Positions 41,537 through 56,376 of a stretch of 64,000 nucleotides of DNA are shown here, in pieces (position 1 is the first letter of the stretch; each line of letters opens with the position of its first letter). The translations under genes and the position numbers were made by a program. The notes beneath the pieces are model-generated. The model searched no databases and had not been told where the DNA came from. It was given only the letters and a program-made list of their open reading frames with translations. Origin of the DNA: Omphiscola glabra. Taxonomy: Eukaryota; Mollusca; Gastropoda; Lymnaeidae. Location: contig OZ024801.1 of assembly GCA_964017045.1 (NCBI GenBank), positions 31,669,257 to 31,733,256 of the forward strand. The letters are read 5' to 3'.

Positions 41537-44383
41537 TACTTGGCACATGTATACTTACATGCATTGACATACTGGGCACATGGCTAGTTAGTTACATTGA
41601 CATACTCGGCCCATGTATAGTTAGATACATTGACATACTCAACACATGTATAGTTAGATACATTGACATACTCGGCCCATGTACAGTTAGGTACATTGGC
41701 ATACTCGGCACATGTATAATTAGATACATTGACATACTCGGCCCATGTATAGTTTGGCCCATTGACATACTTTACCCATGTATAGTTAGATACATTGACA
41801 TACACTGCACATGTATAGTTAGGTACATTGATACACTCGGCTAATGCGCAGTTAGATACATTGACATACTCGGCACATGTATATTTAGATACATTGACAG
41901 ACTCGGCACAAGAATAGTTAGATACATTGACATACTCGGCACATGTATAGTTAGGTACATTGACATACTGGGCACATGTATAGTTAGATAAATTGACAAA
42001 CTCGACACATGTATAGTTAGAAACCTTGACGTACTCGGCCCATGTATAAGTATGTACATTGACATACTCGGCACATGTATAGTTAGAAACATTGACATAC
42101 TAGGCACATTGCTAGTTAGTTATACTGACATACTGTGCCCATGTATTTTTAGGTACATTGACATACTCGGAACATGGTTAGTTAGATACATTGACTTACT
42201 CGGCACACTGTTAGTTATATACATTGACATAATCTGCACATGTATAGTTAGATACATTGACATACTAGGCACATGGCTAGTGAGTTACAATGACATACTC
42301 GGCCCATGTATAGTTAGATACATTGACATACTCAACACATGTATAGTTAGATACATTGACATACTCAGCCCATGTATAGTTAGATACATTGGCATACTCG
42401 GCACATGCATAGTTAGATACATTGACATCTTGGGCACATGGCTAGTTAGATACATTGACATACTGGGCACATGGCTAGTTAGTTACATTGACATACTCGG
42501 CCCATGTATAGTTAGATACATTGACATACTCAACACATGTATAGTTAGATACATTGACATACTCGGCCCATGTACAGTTAGGTACATTGGCATACTCGGC
42601 ACATGTATAATTAGATACATTGACATACTCGGCACATGGCTAGTTAGTTACATTGACATACTTGACCCATGTATAGTTAGATACATTGACATACTCAACA
42701 CATGTATAGTTAGATACATTGACATACTCGGCCCATGTATAGTTAGGTACATTGGCATACTCGGCAAATGCATTGTTAGATACATTGACATCTTGGGCAC
42801 ATGGCTAGTTAGATACATTGACATACTGGGCACATGGCTAGTTAGTTACATTGACATACTCGGCCCATGTATAGTTAGATACATTGACATACTCAACACA
42901 TGTATAGTTAGATACATTGACATACTCGGCCCATGTACAGTTAGGTACATCGACTTACTCGGCCCATCTATAGTTAGATACATTGACATACTCAACACAT
43001 GTATTGTTAGATACATTGACATACTCGGCACATGTATAGTTAGATACATTGACCTATTCGGCACATGCATAGTTACATACATTGACATACTCAACACATG
43101 TATAGTTAGATACATTGACATGCTCAACACATGTATAGTTAGATACATTGACATACTCAATTCATGTATTGTTAGATACATTGACATACTGTGCCCATGT
43201 ATTGTTAGGTACATTGACATACTCGGCACATGGTTAGTTAAATACATTGACTTACTCGGCACACTGTTAGTTAGATACATTGACATACTCTGCACATGTA
43301 TAGGTAGATACATTTACATACTTGGCTCATGGCTAGTTAGTTACATTGACATACTCGGCCCATGTATAGTTAGGTACATTGACATACTCGGCACATGTAT
43401 AGTTATATACATTGACATACTAAGCACATAGCTAAATAGTTACATTGACATACTCGGCCCATGTATAGTTAGATACATTGACATACTCAACACATGTATA
43501 GTTAGATACATTGACATACTTAGCTCATGTATTGTTAGGTACATTGACATACTCATCACATGGTTAATTAGATACATTGACATACTCAACTATGTATAGT
43601 TAGATACATTGACATACTGGGCACATGGCTAGTTAGTTACATTGACATACTCGGCACATGTATAGTTAGATACATTGACATACTCAACACATATATAGTT
43701 AGATACATTGAAATACTCGGCCCATGTATAGTTAGGTACATTGACATACTCGGCTGATGTATAGTTACATATATTGACATAGTGGGCACATGGCTATTTA
43801 GTTACATTGACATACTTGACCCATGTATAGGTAGATACATTGACATACTCAACACATGTATAGTTAGATACATTGACATACTGGGCCCATGTATTGTCAG
43901 GTACATTGACTTACTGGGCACACTGTTAGTTAGATACATTGACATACTCTGCACATGTATAGTTAGATACATTGACATACTAGGCACATGGCTAGTTAGT
44001 TACATTGACATACTCGGCCCATGTATAGTTAGATACATTGACATACTCAACACATGTATAGTTATATACATTAAAATACTCAACACATGTATATTGATGT
44101 ACATTGGCATACTCGGCACATGTATAATTAGATTTATTGACATACTCGGCCCATGTATAGTTAGGCACATTGACATACTTGACCCATGTATAGTTAGATA
44201 CATTGACATACACGGCACATGTATAGTTAGGTACATTGATACACTCGGATAATGTGCAGTTAGATACATTGACATACTCGGCCCATGTATAGTTAGATAC
44301 ATTGACATACTCGGCACATGTATAGTTAGATACATTGACATACTCGGCCCATGTATAGTTAGGTACATTGGCATACTTGGCCC
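41537..44383 (+). repeat. HOR F, copy 2 (about 2.85 kb)
   Basis: Adjacent copy of 38700-41536. An 11-monomer doublet is visible inside it: runs at about 42285-42647 and 42648-43010, offset 363 bp, share GACATCTTGGGCACATGG. Private changes include GCTAAATAG near 43431 and GTATATTGATG near 44090. Confidence 0.82.
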
Positions 44384-46449
44384 ATCTATAGTTAGATACA
44401 TTGACATACTCGGCACATGCATAGATATGTACATTGACATACTCGGCCCGTGTATAGTTAGGTACATTTGCATATTCGGTAAATGTATAGTTAGATACAT
44501 TGACATACTCGGCACATGTATAGTTAGGTACATTGGAATACTCGGCCTATGCTTAGTTAGATACATTGACATACTGGGCACATGGCTAGTTAGTTACATT
44601 GACATACTCGGCCCATGTATAGTTAGGTACATAGAACTACTCGGCACATGTATAGTTAGATACATTGACATACTGGGCACATGGCTAGTTAGTTACATTG
44701 ACATACTCGGCCCATGTATAGTTAGATACATTGACATACTCGACACATGTATAGTTAGATACATTGACATACTCAACACATATATAGTTAGATACAATGA
44801 CATACTCGGCACATGGTTAATTAGATATATTGTCATACTCGGCCCATGTATTGTTAGGTACGTTGACATAATCTGCACATGGTTAGTTATATACATTGAC
44901 ATACTCGGCACATGTATAGTTAGATACATTGACATACTCGGCACATGAATAGTTAGGTACATTGACATACTCAACACATGTATAGTTAGATACATTGATA
45001 TACTCATCACATGTATAGTTAGATACATTGACATACTAAGCCCATGTATTGTTAGGTACATTGACATACTCGGCACATGGTTAATTAGATACATTGACAT
45101 ACTCGGCACATGTATTGTTAGATACATTGACATACTCGGCACATGGTTAATTAGATACATTGACATACTCAACACATGTATAGTTAGATACATTGACATA
45201 CTGGGCACATGGCTAGTTAGTTACACTGACATACTCGGCCCATGTATAGTTAGGTACATAGACATACTCGGCACATGTATAGTTAGATACATTGACATAC
45301 TGGGCACATGGCTAGTTAGTTACATTGACATGCTCGGCCCATGTATAGTTAGATACATTGACATACTCAACACATGTATAGTTAGATACATTGACATACT
45401 TAGCTCATGTATTGTTAGGTACATTGACATACTCATCACATGGTTAATTAGATACATTGACATACTCAACTATGTATAGTTAGATACAATGACATACTGG
45501 GCACATGGCTAGTTAGTTACATTGACATACTCGGCACATGTATAGTTAGAAACATTGACATACTCAACACATATATAGTTAGATACATTGACATACTCGG
45601 CCCATGTATAGTTAGGTACATTGACATACTCGGCTGATGTATAGTTACATACATTGACATAGTGGGCACATGGCTATTTAGTTACATTGACATACTCGAC
45701 CCATGTATAGGTAGATACATTGACATACTCAACACATGTATAGTTAGATACATTGACATACTGGGCACATGGCTAGTTAGTTACACTGACATACTCGGCC
45801 CATGTATAGTTAGGTACATAGACATACTCGGCACATGTATAGTTAGATACATTGACATACTGGGCACATGGCTAGTTAGTTACATTGACATACTCGGCCC
45901 ATGTATAGTTAGATACATTGACATACTCAACACATATATAGTTAGATACATTGACATACTGGGCACATGGCTAGTTAGTTACATTGACATACTCGGCCCA
46001 TGTATAGTTAGGTACATAGACATACTCGGCACATGTATAGTTAGATACATTGACATACTGGGCACATGGCTAGTTAGTTACATTGACATACTCGGCCCAT
46101 GTATAGTTAGATACATTGACATACTCGACACATGTATAGTTAGATACATTGACACACTCAACACATATATAGTTAGATACAATGACATACTCGGCACATG
46201 GTTAATTAGATACATTGACATACTCGGCACATGGCTAGTTAGTTACATTGACATACTTGGCCTATGTATAGTTAGATACATTGACAAACTCGGCACATGT
46301 ATAGTTAGATACATTGACATAATCGGCATATGTATAGTTAGGTACATTGGCATACTCGGCACATGGTTAGTTAGGTACATTGACATACTCGGCACATGCG
46401 TTGTTAGATTCATTGACATACTCGGCACATGTATAGTTAGATACATTGA
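44384..46449 (+). repeat. Mixed zone with 6-monomer doublet and HOR F relative
   Basis: The CTGGGCACATGG run at 45761-45958 repeats at 45959-46156 (198 bp), both with GGTACATAGACATAC. The stretch 45340-45760 is a third relative of 40683-41100 and 43454-43870, again with the 2-base deletion CTCAACTATG near 45468. From about 46200 the variants change to types typical of the right third of the window. Confidence 0.76.
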
Positions 46450-49400
46450 CATACTCGGCACATGGCTAGGTAGTTACATTGACATACTCGGCCCATGTAT
46501 AGTTAGGTACATTGGCATACTCGTCAAATGTATAGTTAGATACATTGAAATACTCGGCACATGCGTTGTTAGATACATTGACATAATCGGCACATGGTTA
46601 GTTAGATACATTGCCATACTCGGCCCATGTATAGTTAAGTACATTGGCATACTCGGCCTATGCATAGTTAGGTACATTGACATACTCGGCCCATGTATAG
46701 TTAGGTACGTTGACATAATCTGCACATGGTTAGTTATATACAATGACATACCCGGCACATGTATAGTTAGATAAATCGACATACTCGGCACATATATAGT
46801 TAGATACATTGACATACTCGGCACATATATAGTTAGATACATTGACATACTCGGCACATGCATAGTTAGATACATAGGCATACTCGGCCCATGTATAGTT
46901 AGATACATCTACATACTCGGCACACGTATAGTTAGATACATTGAAATACTCGGCACATGGCTAGTTAGGTCATTGACATACTCGGCACATGGTTAGTTAG
47001 ATACATTGACATACTCGGCCCATGTATAGCTACGTACATTGGCATACTCGGCACATGCATAGTTAGATACATAGGCATACTCGGCCCATGTATAGTTAGA
47101 TACATTGACATACTCGGCACATGCATAGTTAGATACATTGACATACTCGGCACATGGCTAGTTAGGTACATTGACATACTCGGCCCATGCATAGTTAGGT
47201 CATTGACATACTCGGCACATGGTTAGTTAGATACATTGACATACTCGGCCCATGTATAGTTAGATACATTGACATACTCGGCACATGGCTAGGTAGTTAC
47301 ATTGACATACTCGGCCCATGTATAGTTAGGTACATTGGCATACTCAGCAAATGTATAGTTAGATACATTGAAATACTCGGCACATGTATAGTTATTTACA
47401 TTGACATACTCGGCACATGGTTAGTTAGGTACATTGACATACTCGGCACATGCGTTGTTAGATACATTGACATAATCGGCACATGTATAGTTAGATACAT
47501 TGACATACTCGGCACATGGTTAGTTAGATACATTGCCATACTTGGCCCATGTATAGTTAAGTACATTGGCATACTCGGCCTATGCATAGTTAGGTACATT
47601 GACATACTCGGCCCATGTATAGTTAGGTACGTTGACATAATCTGCACATGGTTAGTTATATACATTGACATACCCGGCACATGTATAGTTAGATACATCG
47701 ACATACTCGGCCCATGTATAGTTAGTTACATTGGCATACTCGGCCCATGTATAGTTAGATACATTGACATACTCGGCACATATATAGTTAGATACATTGA
47801 CATACTCGGCACATGCATAGTTAGATACATAGGCATACTCGGCCCATGTATAGTTAGATACATCTACATACTCGACACATGTATAGTTAGATACATTGAC
47901 ATACTCGGCACATGGCTAGTTAGGTCATTGACATACTCGGCACATGGTTAGTTAGATACATTGACATACTCGGCCCATGTATAGTTAGATACATTGACAT
48001 ACTCGGCCCATGTATAGTTACGTACATTGGCATACTCGGCACATGCATAGTTAGATATATAGGCATACTCGGCCCATGTATAGTTAGATACATTGACATA
48101 CTCGGCACATGTATAGGTAGATAAATTGACATACTCGGCACATGGCTAGTTAGGTACATTGACATACTCGGCCCATGCATAGTTAGGTCATTGACATACT
48201 CGGCACATGGTTAGTTAGATACATTGACATACTCGGCCCATGTATAGTTATATACATTGACATACTCGGCCCATGTATAGTTACGTTCATTGGCATACTC
48301 TGCCCATGCATAGTTAGATACGTTGACACATTCGGCACATGGTTAGTTAGATACATTGACATACTCGGGGCATGCATTGTTAGGTACATTGCCATACTCG
48401 GCACATGTATAGTTAGATACATTGACATACTCGGCACATGTATAGTTAGATACATTGACATACTCGGCACATGTATAGTTAGATACATTGACATACTTGG
48501 CACATGTATAGTAAGATACATTGACTTACTCGGCACACTGTTAGTTAGATACATTGACATACTCTGCACATGTATAGGTAGATACATTGACATACTCGGC
48601 CCATGTATAGTTAGATACATTGACATACTCAAGACATGTATAGTTAGATACATTGACATACTGGGCATATGGTTAATTAGATACATTGACATACTCAACA
48701 CATGGTTAATTAGATACATTGACATAGTCGCCCATGTATAGTTAGGTACATTGACATACTCGGCACATGGCTAGTTAGTTACATTGACATACTGGGCACA
48801 TGGCTAGTTAGGTACATTGACATACAGGCCCAAGTATAGTTAGATATATTGACATACTCGGCCCATGTATTGTTAGATACATTGACATACTGGGCCCATG
48901 GTTAATTAGATACATTGACATACTTGTCACATGGTTAATTAGATTTATTGACATACTCGGCACATGTATTGTTAGATACATTGAAATACTCGGCACATGT
49001 ATAATTAGATACATTGACATACTCAACACATGTATAGTTAGATAAATTGACATACTGGGCACATGGCTAGTTAGTTACATTGACATACTCGGCCCATTTA
49101 TAGTTAGATACATTGACATACCCAACACATGTATAGTTAGATACATTGACATTCCCGGCCCATGTATTGTTAGGTACATTGAAATACTCGGCACATGGTT
49201 AAATAGATACATTGACATACTCGGCAAATGTCTAGTTAGATACATTGACATACACGGCCCATGTACAGTTAGGTACATTGGCATACGCGGCACATGTATA
49301 ATTAGATACATTGACATACTCGTCTCATGTATAGTTAGGCACATTGACATACTTGACCCATGTATTTTTAGATACATTGACATACACAGCACATATATAG

Positions 49401-49815
49401 TTAGGTATTCATTGATACACTCGGCTATGGCGCAGTTAGATACATTGACATACTCGGCACATGTATAGTTAGATACATTGACAGACTCAGCACAAGAATA
49501 GTTAGATACATTGACATACTCGGCACATGTATAGTTAGATACATTGACATACTCGGCACATGTATAGTTAGGTACATTGACATACTCGGCACATGTATAG
49601 TTAGATAAATTGACATACTCGGCACATGTATAGTTAGATACATTGACATACTCGGCCCATGTACAGTTATGTACATTGGCATACTCGGCACATATATAAT
49701 TAGATACATTGACATACTCGGCCCATGTATAGTTAGGGACATTGACATACTTGACCCATGTATAGTTAGATACATTGACATACTCGGCACATGTATAGTT
49801 AGATACATTGACATA
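46450..49815 (+). repeat. HOR G, copy 1 (about 3.37 kb)
   Basis: Recurs at 52978-56376 at offset 6,528 on the left and 6,561 further right. Landmarks are GGCTAGGTAGTTAC monomers, CATCGACATAC, GATACATAGGCATAC, the 2-base-deleted TAGGTCATTGAC near 46967, 47210, 47931 and 48186, CTCGGGGCATG near 48366, and GACATACAGGCCCAAG near 48822. The offset of 6,561 is 199 monomers minus 6 bases. Confidence 0.87.
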
Positions 49816-50440
49816 CTCGGCACATGGTTAATAGATACATTGACATACTCAACACATGTACAGTTAGGTACATTGGCATACTCGGCACATGTATAATTAG
49901 ATACATTGACATACTCGGCCCATGTATAGTTAGGCACATTGGCATACTTGACCCATGTATTTTTAGATACATTGACATACACACCACATATATAGTTAGG
50001 TATTCATTGATACACTCGGCTATGGCGCAGTTAGATACATTGACATACTCGGCACATGTATAGTTAGATACATTGACAGACTCGGCACAAGAATAGTTAG
50101 ATACATTGACATACTCGGCACATGTATAGTTAGATACATCGACATACACGGCACATGTATAGTTAGGTACATTGACATACTCGGCACTTGTATAGTTAGA
50201 TAAATTGACATACTCGGCACATGTATAGTTAGATACATTGACATACTCGGCCCATGTACAGTTAGGTACATTGGCATACTCGGCACATATATAATTAGAT
50301 ACATTGACATACTCGGCCCATGTATAGTTAGGGACATTGACATACTTGACCTATGTATAGTTAGATACATTGACATACTCGGCATATGTATAGTTAGATA
50401 CATTGACATACTCGGCACATGGTTAATTAGATACATTGAC
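49407..50440 (+). repeat. 593-bp doublet marked by a 2-base insertion
   Basis: The monomer GGTATTCATTGATACAC, two bases longer than the usual GGTACATTGATACAC, occurs near 49404 and 49997, 593 bp apart (18 monomers minus 1 base), followed by the same GGCTATGGCGCAG form and a similar series. The same marker recurs near 55967 and 60979. It is one of few net insertions noticed in the array. Confidence 0.75.
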
Positions 50441-51826
50441 ATACTCGGCACATGGGTAATTAGATACATTGACATACTCAACACATGTATAGTTAGATAC
50501 ATTAACATACTGGGCACATGGCTAGTTAGTTACATTGACATACTCGGCCCATGTATAGTTAGGTACATTGAAATACCCGGCACATGTATAGTTAGATACA
50601 TTGACATACTGGGAACATGGCTAGTTAGTTACATTGACATACTCGGCCCATGTATTGTTAGATACATTGACATACTCAACACATGTATAGTTAGATATAT
50701 TGACATACTCGGCCCATGTATTGTTAGGTACATTGACATACTCGGCACATGGTTAATTAGATACATTGACATACTCGGAACAAGTCTAGTTAGATACATT
50801 GACATACTCGGCCCATGTATAGTTAGGTACATTGGCATACTCGGCACATGTATAATTAGATACATTGACATACTCGACCCATGTGTAGTTAGGCACATTG
50901 ACATACTTGACCCATGTATAGTTAGATACATTGACATACACGGCACATGTATAGTTAGGTACATTGATACACTCGGTTAATGCGCAGTTAGATAAATTGA
51001 CATACTCGGCACATGTATAGTTAGATACTTTGACATACACGGCACATTTATAGTTAATACATTGACGTACTCGGCACATGTATTGTTAGTTACATTGACA
51101 TACTCGGCCTATGTAGAGTTAGATACATTGACATACTCAACACATGTATAGTTAGATACATTGACGTACTGTGCCCATGTATTGTTAGGTACATTGACAT
51201 ACTCGGCACATGGTTAGTTAGATACATTGACATACTCGGCACATGTATAGTTAGATACATTGACATACTCGGCACATGGCTAGGTAGTTACATTGACATA
51301 CTCGGCCCATGTATAGTTAGGTACATTGGAATACTCGTCAAATGTATAGTTAGATACATTGAAATACTCGTCACATGCGTTGTTAGATACATTGACATAA
51401 TCGGCACATGGTTAGTTAGATACATTGCCATACTCGGCCCATGTATAGTTAAGTACATTGGCATACTCGGCCTATACATAGTTAGGTACATTGACATACT
51501 CGGCCCATGTATAGTTAGGTACGTTGACATAATCTGCACATGGTTAGTTATATACAATGACATACACGGCACATGTATAGTTAGATAAATCGACATACTC
51601 GGCACATATATAGTTAGATACATTGACATACTCGGCACATATATAGTTAGATACATTGACATACTCGGCACATGCATAGTTATATACATAGGCATACTCG
51701 GCCCATGTATAGTTAGATACATCTACATACTCGGCACATGTATAGTTAGATACATTGACATACTCGGCACATGGCTAGTAAGGTCATTGACATACTCGGC
51801 ACATGGTTAGTTAGATACATTGACAT
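50113..51826 (+). repeat. HOR H, copy 1 (1,714 bp, 52 monomers minus 2 bases)
   Basis: Begins at a GATACATCGACATACACGG run and includes GACATACTGGGAACATGG (about 50610), GGAACAAGTCTAG (about 50779), the GGTTAATGCGCAG form of the cassette, GTTAATACATTGACGTAC (about 51052) and GGCTAGTAAGGTCATTG (about 51773). All recur 1,714 bp on. Confidence 0.88.
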
Positions 51827-53540
51827 ACTCGGCACATGTATAGTTAGATACATCGACATACACGGCACATGTATAGTTAGGTACATTGACATACTCGGCA
51901 CTTGTATAGTTAGATAAATTGACATACTCGGCACATGTATAGTTAGATACATTGACATACTCGGCCCATGTACAGTTAGGTACATTGGCATACTCGGCAC
52001 ATATATAATTAGATACATTGACATACTCGGCCCATGTATAGTTAGGGACATTGACATACTTGACCTATGTATAGTTAGATACATTGACATACTCGGCATA
52101 TGTATAGTTAGATACATTGACATACTCGGCACATGGTTAATTAGATACATTGACATACTCGGCACATGGTTAATTAGATACATTGACATACTCAACACAT
52201 GTATAGTTAGATACATTAACATACTGGGCACATGGCTAGTTAGTTACATTGACATACTCGGCCCATGTATAGTTAGGTACATTGAAATACCCGGCACATG
52301 TATAGTTAGATACATTGACATACTGGGAACATGGCTAGTTAGTTACATTGACATACTCGGCCCATGTATTGTTAGATACATTGACATACTCAACACATGT
52401 ATAGTTAGATATATTGACATACTCGGCCCATGTATTGTTAGGTACATTGACATACTCGGCACATGGTTAATTAGATACATTGACATACTCGGAACAAGTC
52501 TAGTTAGATACATTGACATACTCGGCCCATGTATAGTTAGGTACATTGGCATACTCGGCACATGTATAATTAGATACATTGACATACTCGACCCATGTGT
52601 AGTTAGGCACATTGACATACTTGACCCATGTATAGTTAGATACATTGACATACACGGCACATGTATAGTTAGGTACATTGATACACTCGGTTAATGCGCA
52701 GTTAGATAAATTGACATACTCGGCACATGTATAGTTAGATACTTTGACATACACGGCACATTTATAGTTAATACATTGACGTACTCGGCACATGTATTGT
52801 TAGTTACATTGACATACTCGGCCTATGTAGAGTTAGATACATTGACATACTCAACACATGTATAGTTAGATACATTGACGTACTGTGCCCATGTATTGTT
52901 AGGTACATTGACATACTCGGCACATGGTTAGTTAGATACATTGACATACTCGGCACATGTATAGTTAGATACATTGACATACTCGGCACATGGCTAGGTA
53001 GTTACATTGACATACTCGGCCCATGTATAGTTAGGTACATTGGCATACTCTTCAAATGTATAGTTAGATACATTGAAATACTCGTCACATGCGTTGTTAG
53101 ATACATTGACATAATCGGCACATGGTTAGTTAGATACATTGCCATACTCGGCCCATGTATAGTTAAGTACATTGGCATACTCGGCCTATACATAGTTAGG
53201 TACATTGACATACTCGGCCCATGTATAGTTAGGTACGTTGACATAATCTGCACATGGTTAGTTATATACAATGACATACACGGCACATGTATAGTTAGAT
53301 AAATCGACATACTCGGCACATATATAGTTAGATACATTGACATACTCGGCACATATATAGTTAGATACATTGACATACTCGGCACATGCATAGTTATATA
53401 CATAGGCATACTCGGCCCATGTATAGTTAGATACATCTACATACTCGGCACATGTATAGTTAGATACATTGACATACTCGGCACATGGCTAGTAAGGTCA
53501 TTGACATACTCGGCACATGGTTAGTTAGATACATTGACAT
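51827..53540 (+). repeat. HOR H, copy 2 (1,714 bp)
   Basis: Adjacent tandem copy of 50113-51826 with very few differences, for example GGCATACTCTTCAAATG near 53042 against GGAATACTCGTCAAATG near 51328. Its last 560 bases are at the same time the start of HOR G copy 2. The H duplication therefore sits between the two G copies and is joined to one of them. Confidence 0.87.
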
Positions 53541-56376
53541 ACTCGGGCCATGTATAGTTAGATACATTGACATACTCGGCCCATGTATAGTTACGTACAT
53601 TGGCATACTCGGCACATGCATAGTTAGATACATAGGCATACTCGGCCCATGTATAGTTAGATACATTGACATACTCGGCACATGTATAGTTAGATACATT
53701 GACATACTCGGCACATGGCTAGTTAGGTACATTGACATACTCGGCCCATGCATAGTTAGGTCATTGACATACTCGGCACATGGTTAGTTAGATACATTGA
53801 CATACTCGGCCCATGTATAGTTAGATACATTGACATACTCGGCACATGGCTAGGTAGTTACATTGACATACTCGGCCCATGTATAGTTAGGTACATTGGC
53901 ATACTCGGCAAATGTATAGTTAGATACATTGAAATACTCGGCACATGTATAGTTATTTACATTGACATACTCGGCACATGGTTAGTTAGGTACATTGACA
54001 TACTCGGCACATGCGTTGTTAGATACATTGACATAATCGACACATGTATAGTTAGATACATTGACATACTCGGCACATGGTTAGTTAGATACATTGCCAT
54101 ACTCGGCCCATGTATAGTTAAGTACATTGGCATACTCGGCCTATGCATAGTTAGGTACATTGACATACTCGGCCCATGTATAGTTAGGTACGTTGACATA
54201 ATCTGCACATGGTTAGTTATATACATTGACATACCCGGCACATGTATAGTTAGATACATCGACATACTCGGCCCATGTATAGTTAGTTACATTGGCATAC
54301 TCGGCCCATGTATAGTTAGATACATTGACATACTCGGCACATATATAGTTAGATACATTGACATACTCGGCACATGCATAGTTAGATACATAGGCATACT
54401 CGGCCCATGTATAGTTAGATACATCTACATACTCGACACATGTATAGTTAGATACATTGACATACTCGGCACATGGCTAGTTAGGTCATTGACATACTCG
54501 GCACATGGTTAGTTAGATACATTGACATACTTGGCCCATGTATAGTTAGATACATTGACATACTCGGCCCATGTATAGTTACGTACATTGGCATACTCGG
54601 CACATGCATAGTTAGATATATAGGCATACTCGGCCCATGTATAGTTAGATACATTGACATACTCGGCACATGTATAGGTAGATACATTGACATACTCGGC
54701 CCATGCATAGTTAGGTCATTGACATACTCGGCACATGGTTAGTTAGATACATTGACATACTCGGCCCATGTATAGTTATATACATTGACATACTCGGCCC
54801 ATGTATAGTTACGTTCATTGGCATACTCTGCCCATGCATAGTTAGATACGTTGACACATTCGGCACATGGTTAGTTAGATACATTGACAAACTCGGGGCA
54901 TGCATTGTTAGGTACATTGCCATACTCGGCACATGTATAGTTAGATACATTGACATACTCGGCACATGTATAGTTAGATACATTGACATACTCGGCACAT
55001 GTATAGTTAGATACATTGACATACTTGGCACATGTATAGTAAGATACATTGACTTACTCGGCACACTGTTAGTTAGATACATTGACATACTCTGCACATG
55101 TATAGGTAGATACATTGACATACTCGGCACATGGCTAGTTAGTTACATTGACATACTCGGCCCATGTATAGTTAGATACATTGACATACTCAAGACATGT
55201 ATAGTTAGATACATTGACATACTGGGCACATGGTTAATTAGATACATTGACATACTCAACACATGGTTAATTAGATACATTGACATACTCGCCCATGTAT
55301 AGTTAGGTACATTGACATACTCGGCACATGGCTAGTTAGTTACATTGACATACTGGGCACATGGCTAGTTAGGTACATTGACATACAGGCCCAAGTATAG
55401 TTAGATATATTGACATACTCGGCCCATGTATTGTTAGATACATTGACATACTGGGCCCATGGTTAATTAGATACATTGACATACTTGTCACATGGTTAAT
55501 TAGATTTATTGACATACTCGGCACATGTATTGTTAGATACATTGAAATACTCGGCACATGTATAATTAGATACATTGACATACTCAACACATGTATAGTT
55601 AGATACATTGACATACTGGGCACATGGCTAGTTAGTTACATTGACATACTCGGCCCATTTATAGTTAGATACATTGACATACTCAACACATGTATAGTTA
55701 GATACATTGACATTCCCGGCCCATGTATTGTTAGGTACATTGAAATACTCGGCACATGGTTAAATAGATACATTGACATACTCGGCAAATGTCTAGTTAG
55801 ATACTTTGACATACACGGCCCATATACAGTTAGGTACATTGGCATACGCGGCACATGTATAATTAGATACATTGACATACTCGTCTCATGTATAGTTAGG
55901 CACATTGACATACTTGACCCATGTATTTTTAGATACATTGACATACACAACACATATATAGTTAGGTATTCATTGATACACTCGGCTATGGCGCAGTTAG
56001 ATACATTGACATACTCGGCACATGTATAGTTAGATACATTGACAGACTCAGCACAAGAATAGTTAGATACATTGACATACTCGGCACATGTATAGTTAGA
56101 TAGATTGACATACTCGGCACATGTATAGTTAGGTACATTGACATACTCGGCACATGTATAGTTAGATAAATTGACATACTCGGCACATGTATAGTTAGAT
56201 ACATTGACATACTCGGCCCATGTACAGTTATGTACATTGGCATACTCGGCACATATATAATTAGATACATTGACATACTCGGCCCATGTATAGTTAGGGA
56301 CATTGACATACTTGACCCATGTATAGTTAGATACATTGACATACTCGGCACATGTATAGTTAGATACATTGACATA
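52978..56376 (+). repeat. HOR G, copy 2 (about 3.40 kb)
   Basis: Copy of 46450-49815. One monomer is missing near 54690, shifting the offset from 6,561 to 6,528, and a monomer is regained near 55130. Private changes include CTCGGGCCATG near 53542 and GACAAACTCGGGGCATG near 54887. Confidence 0.86.
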
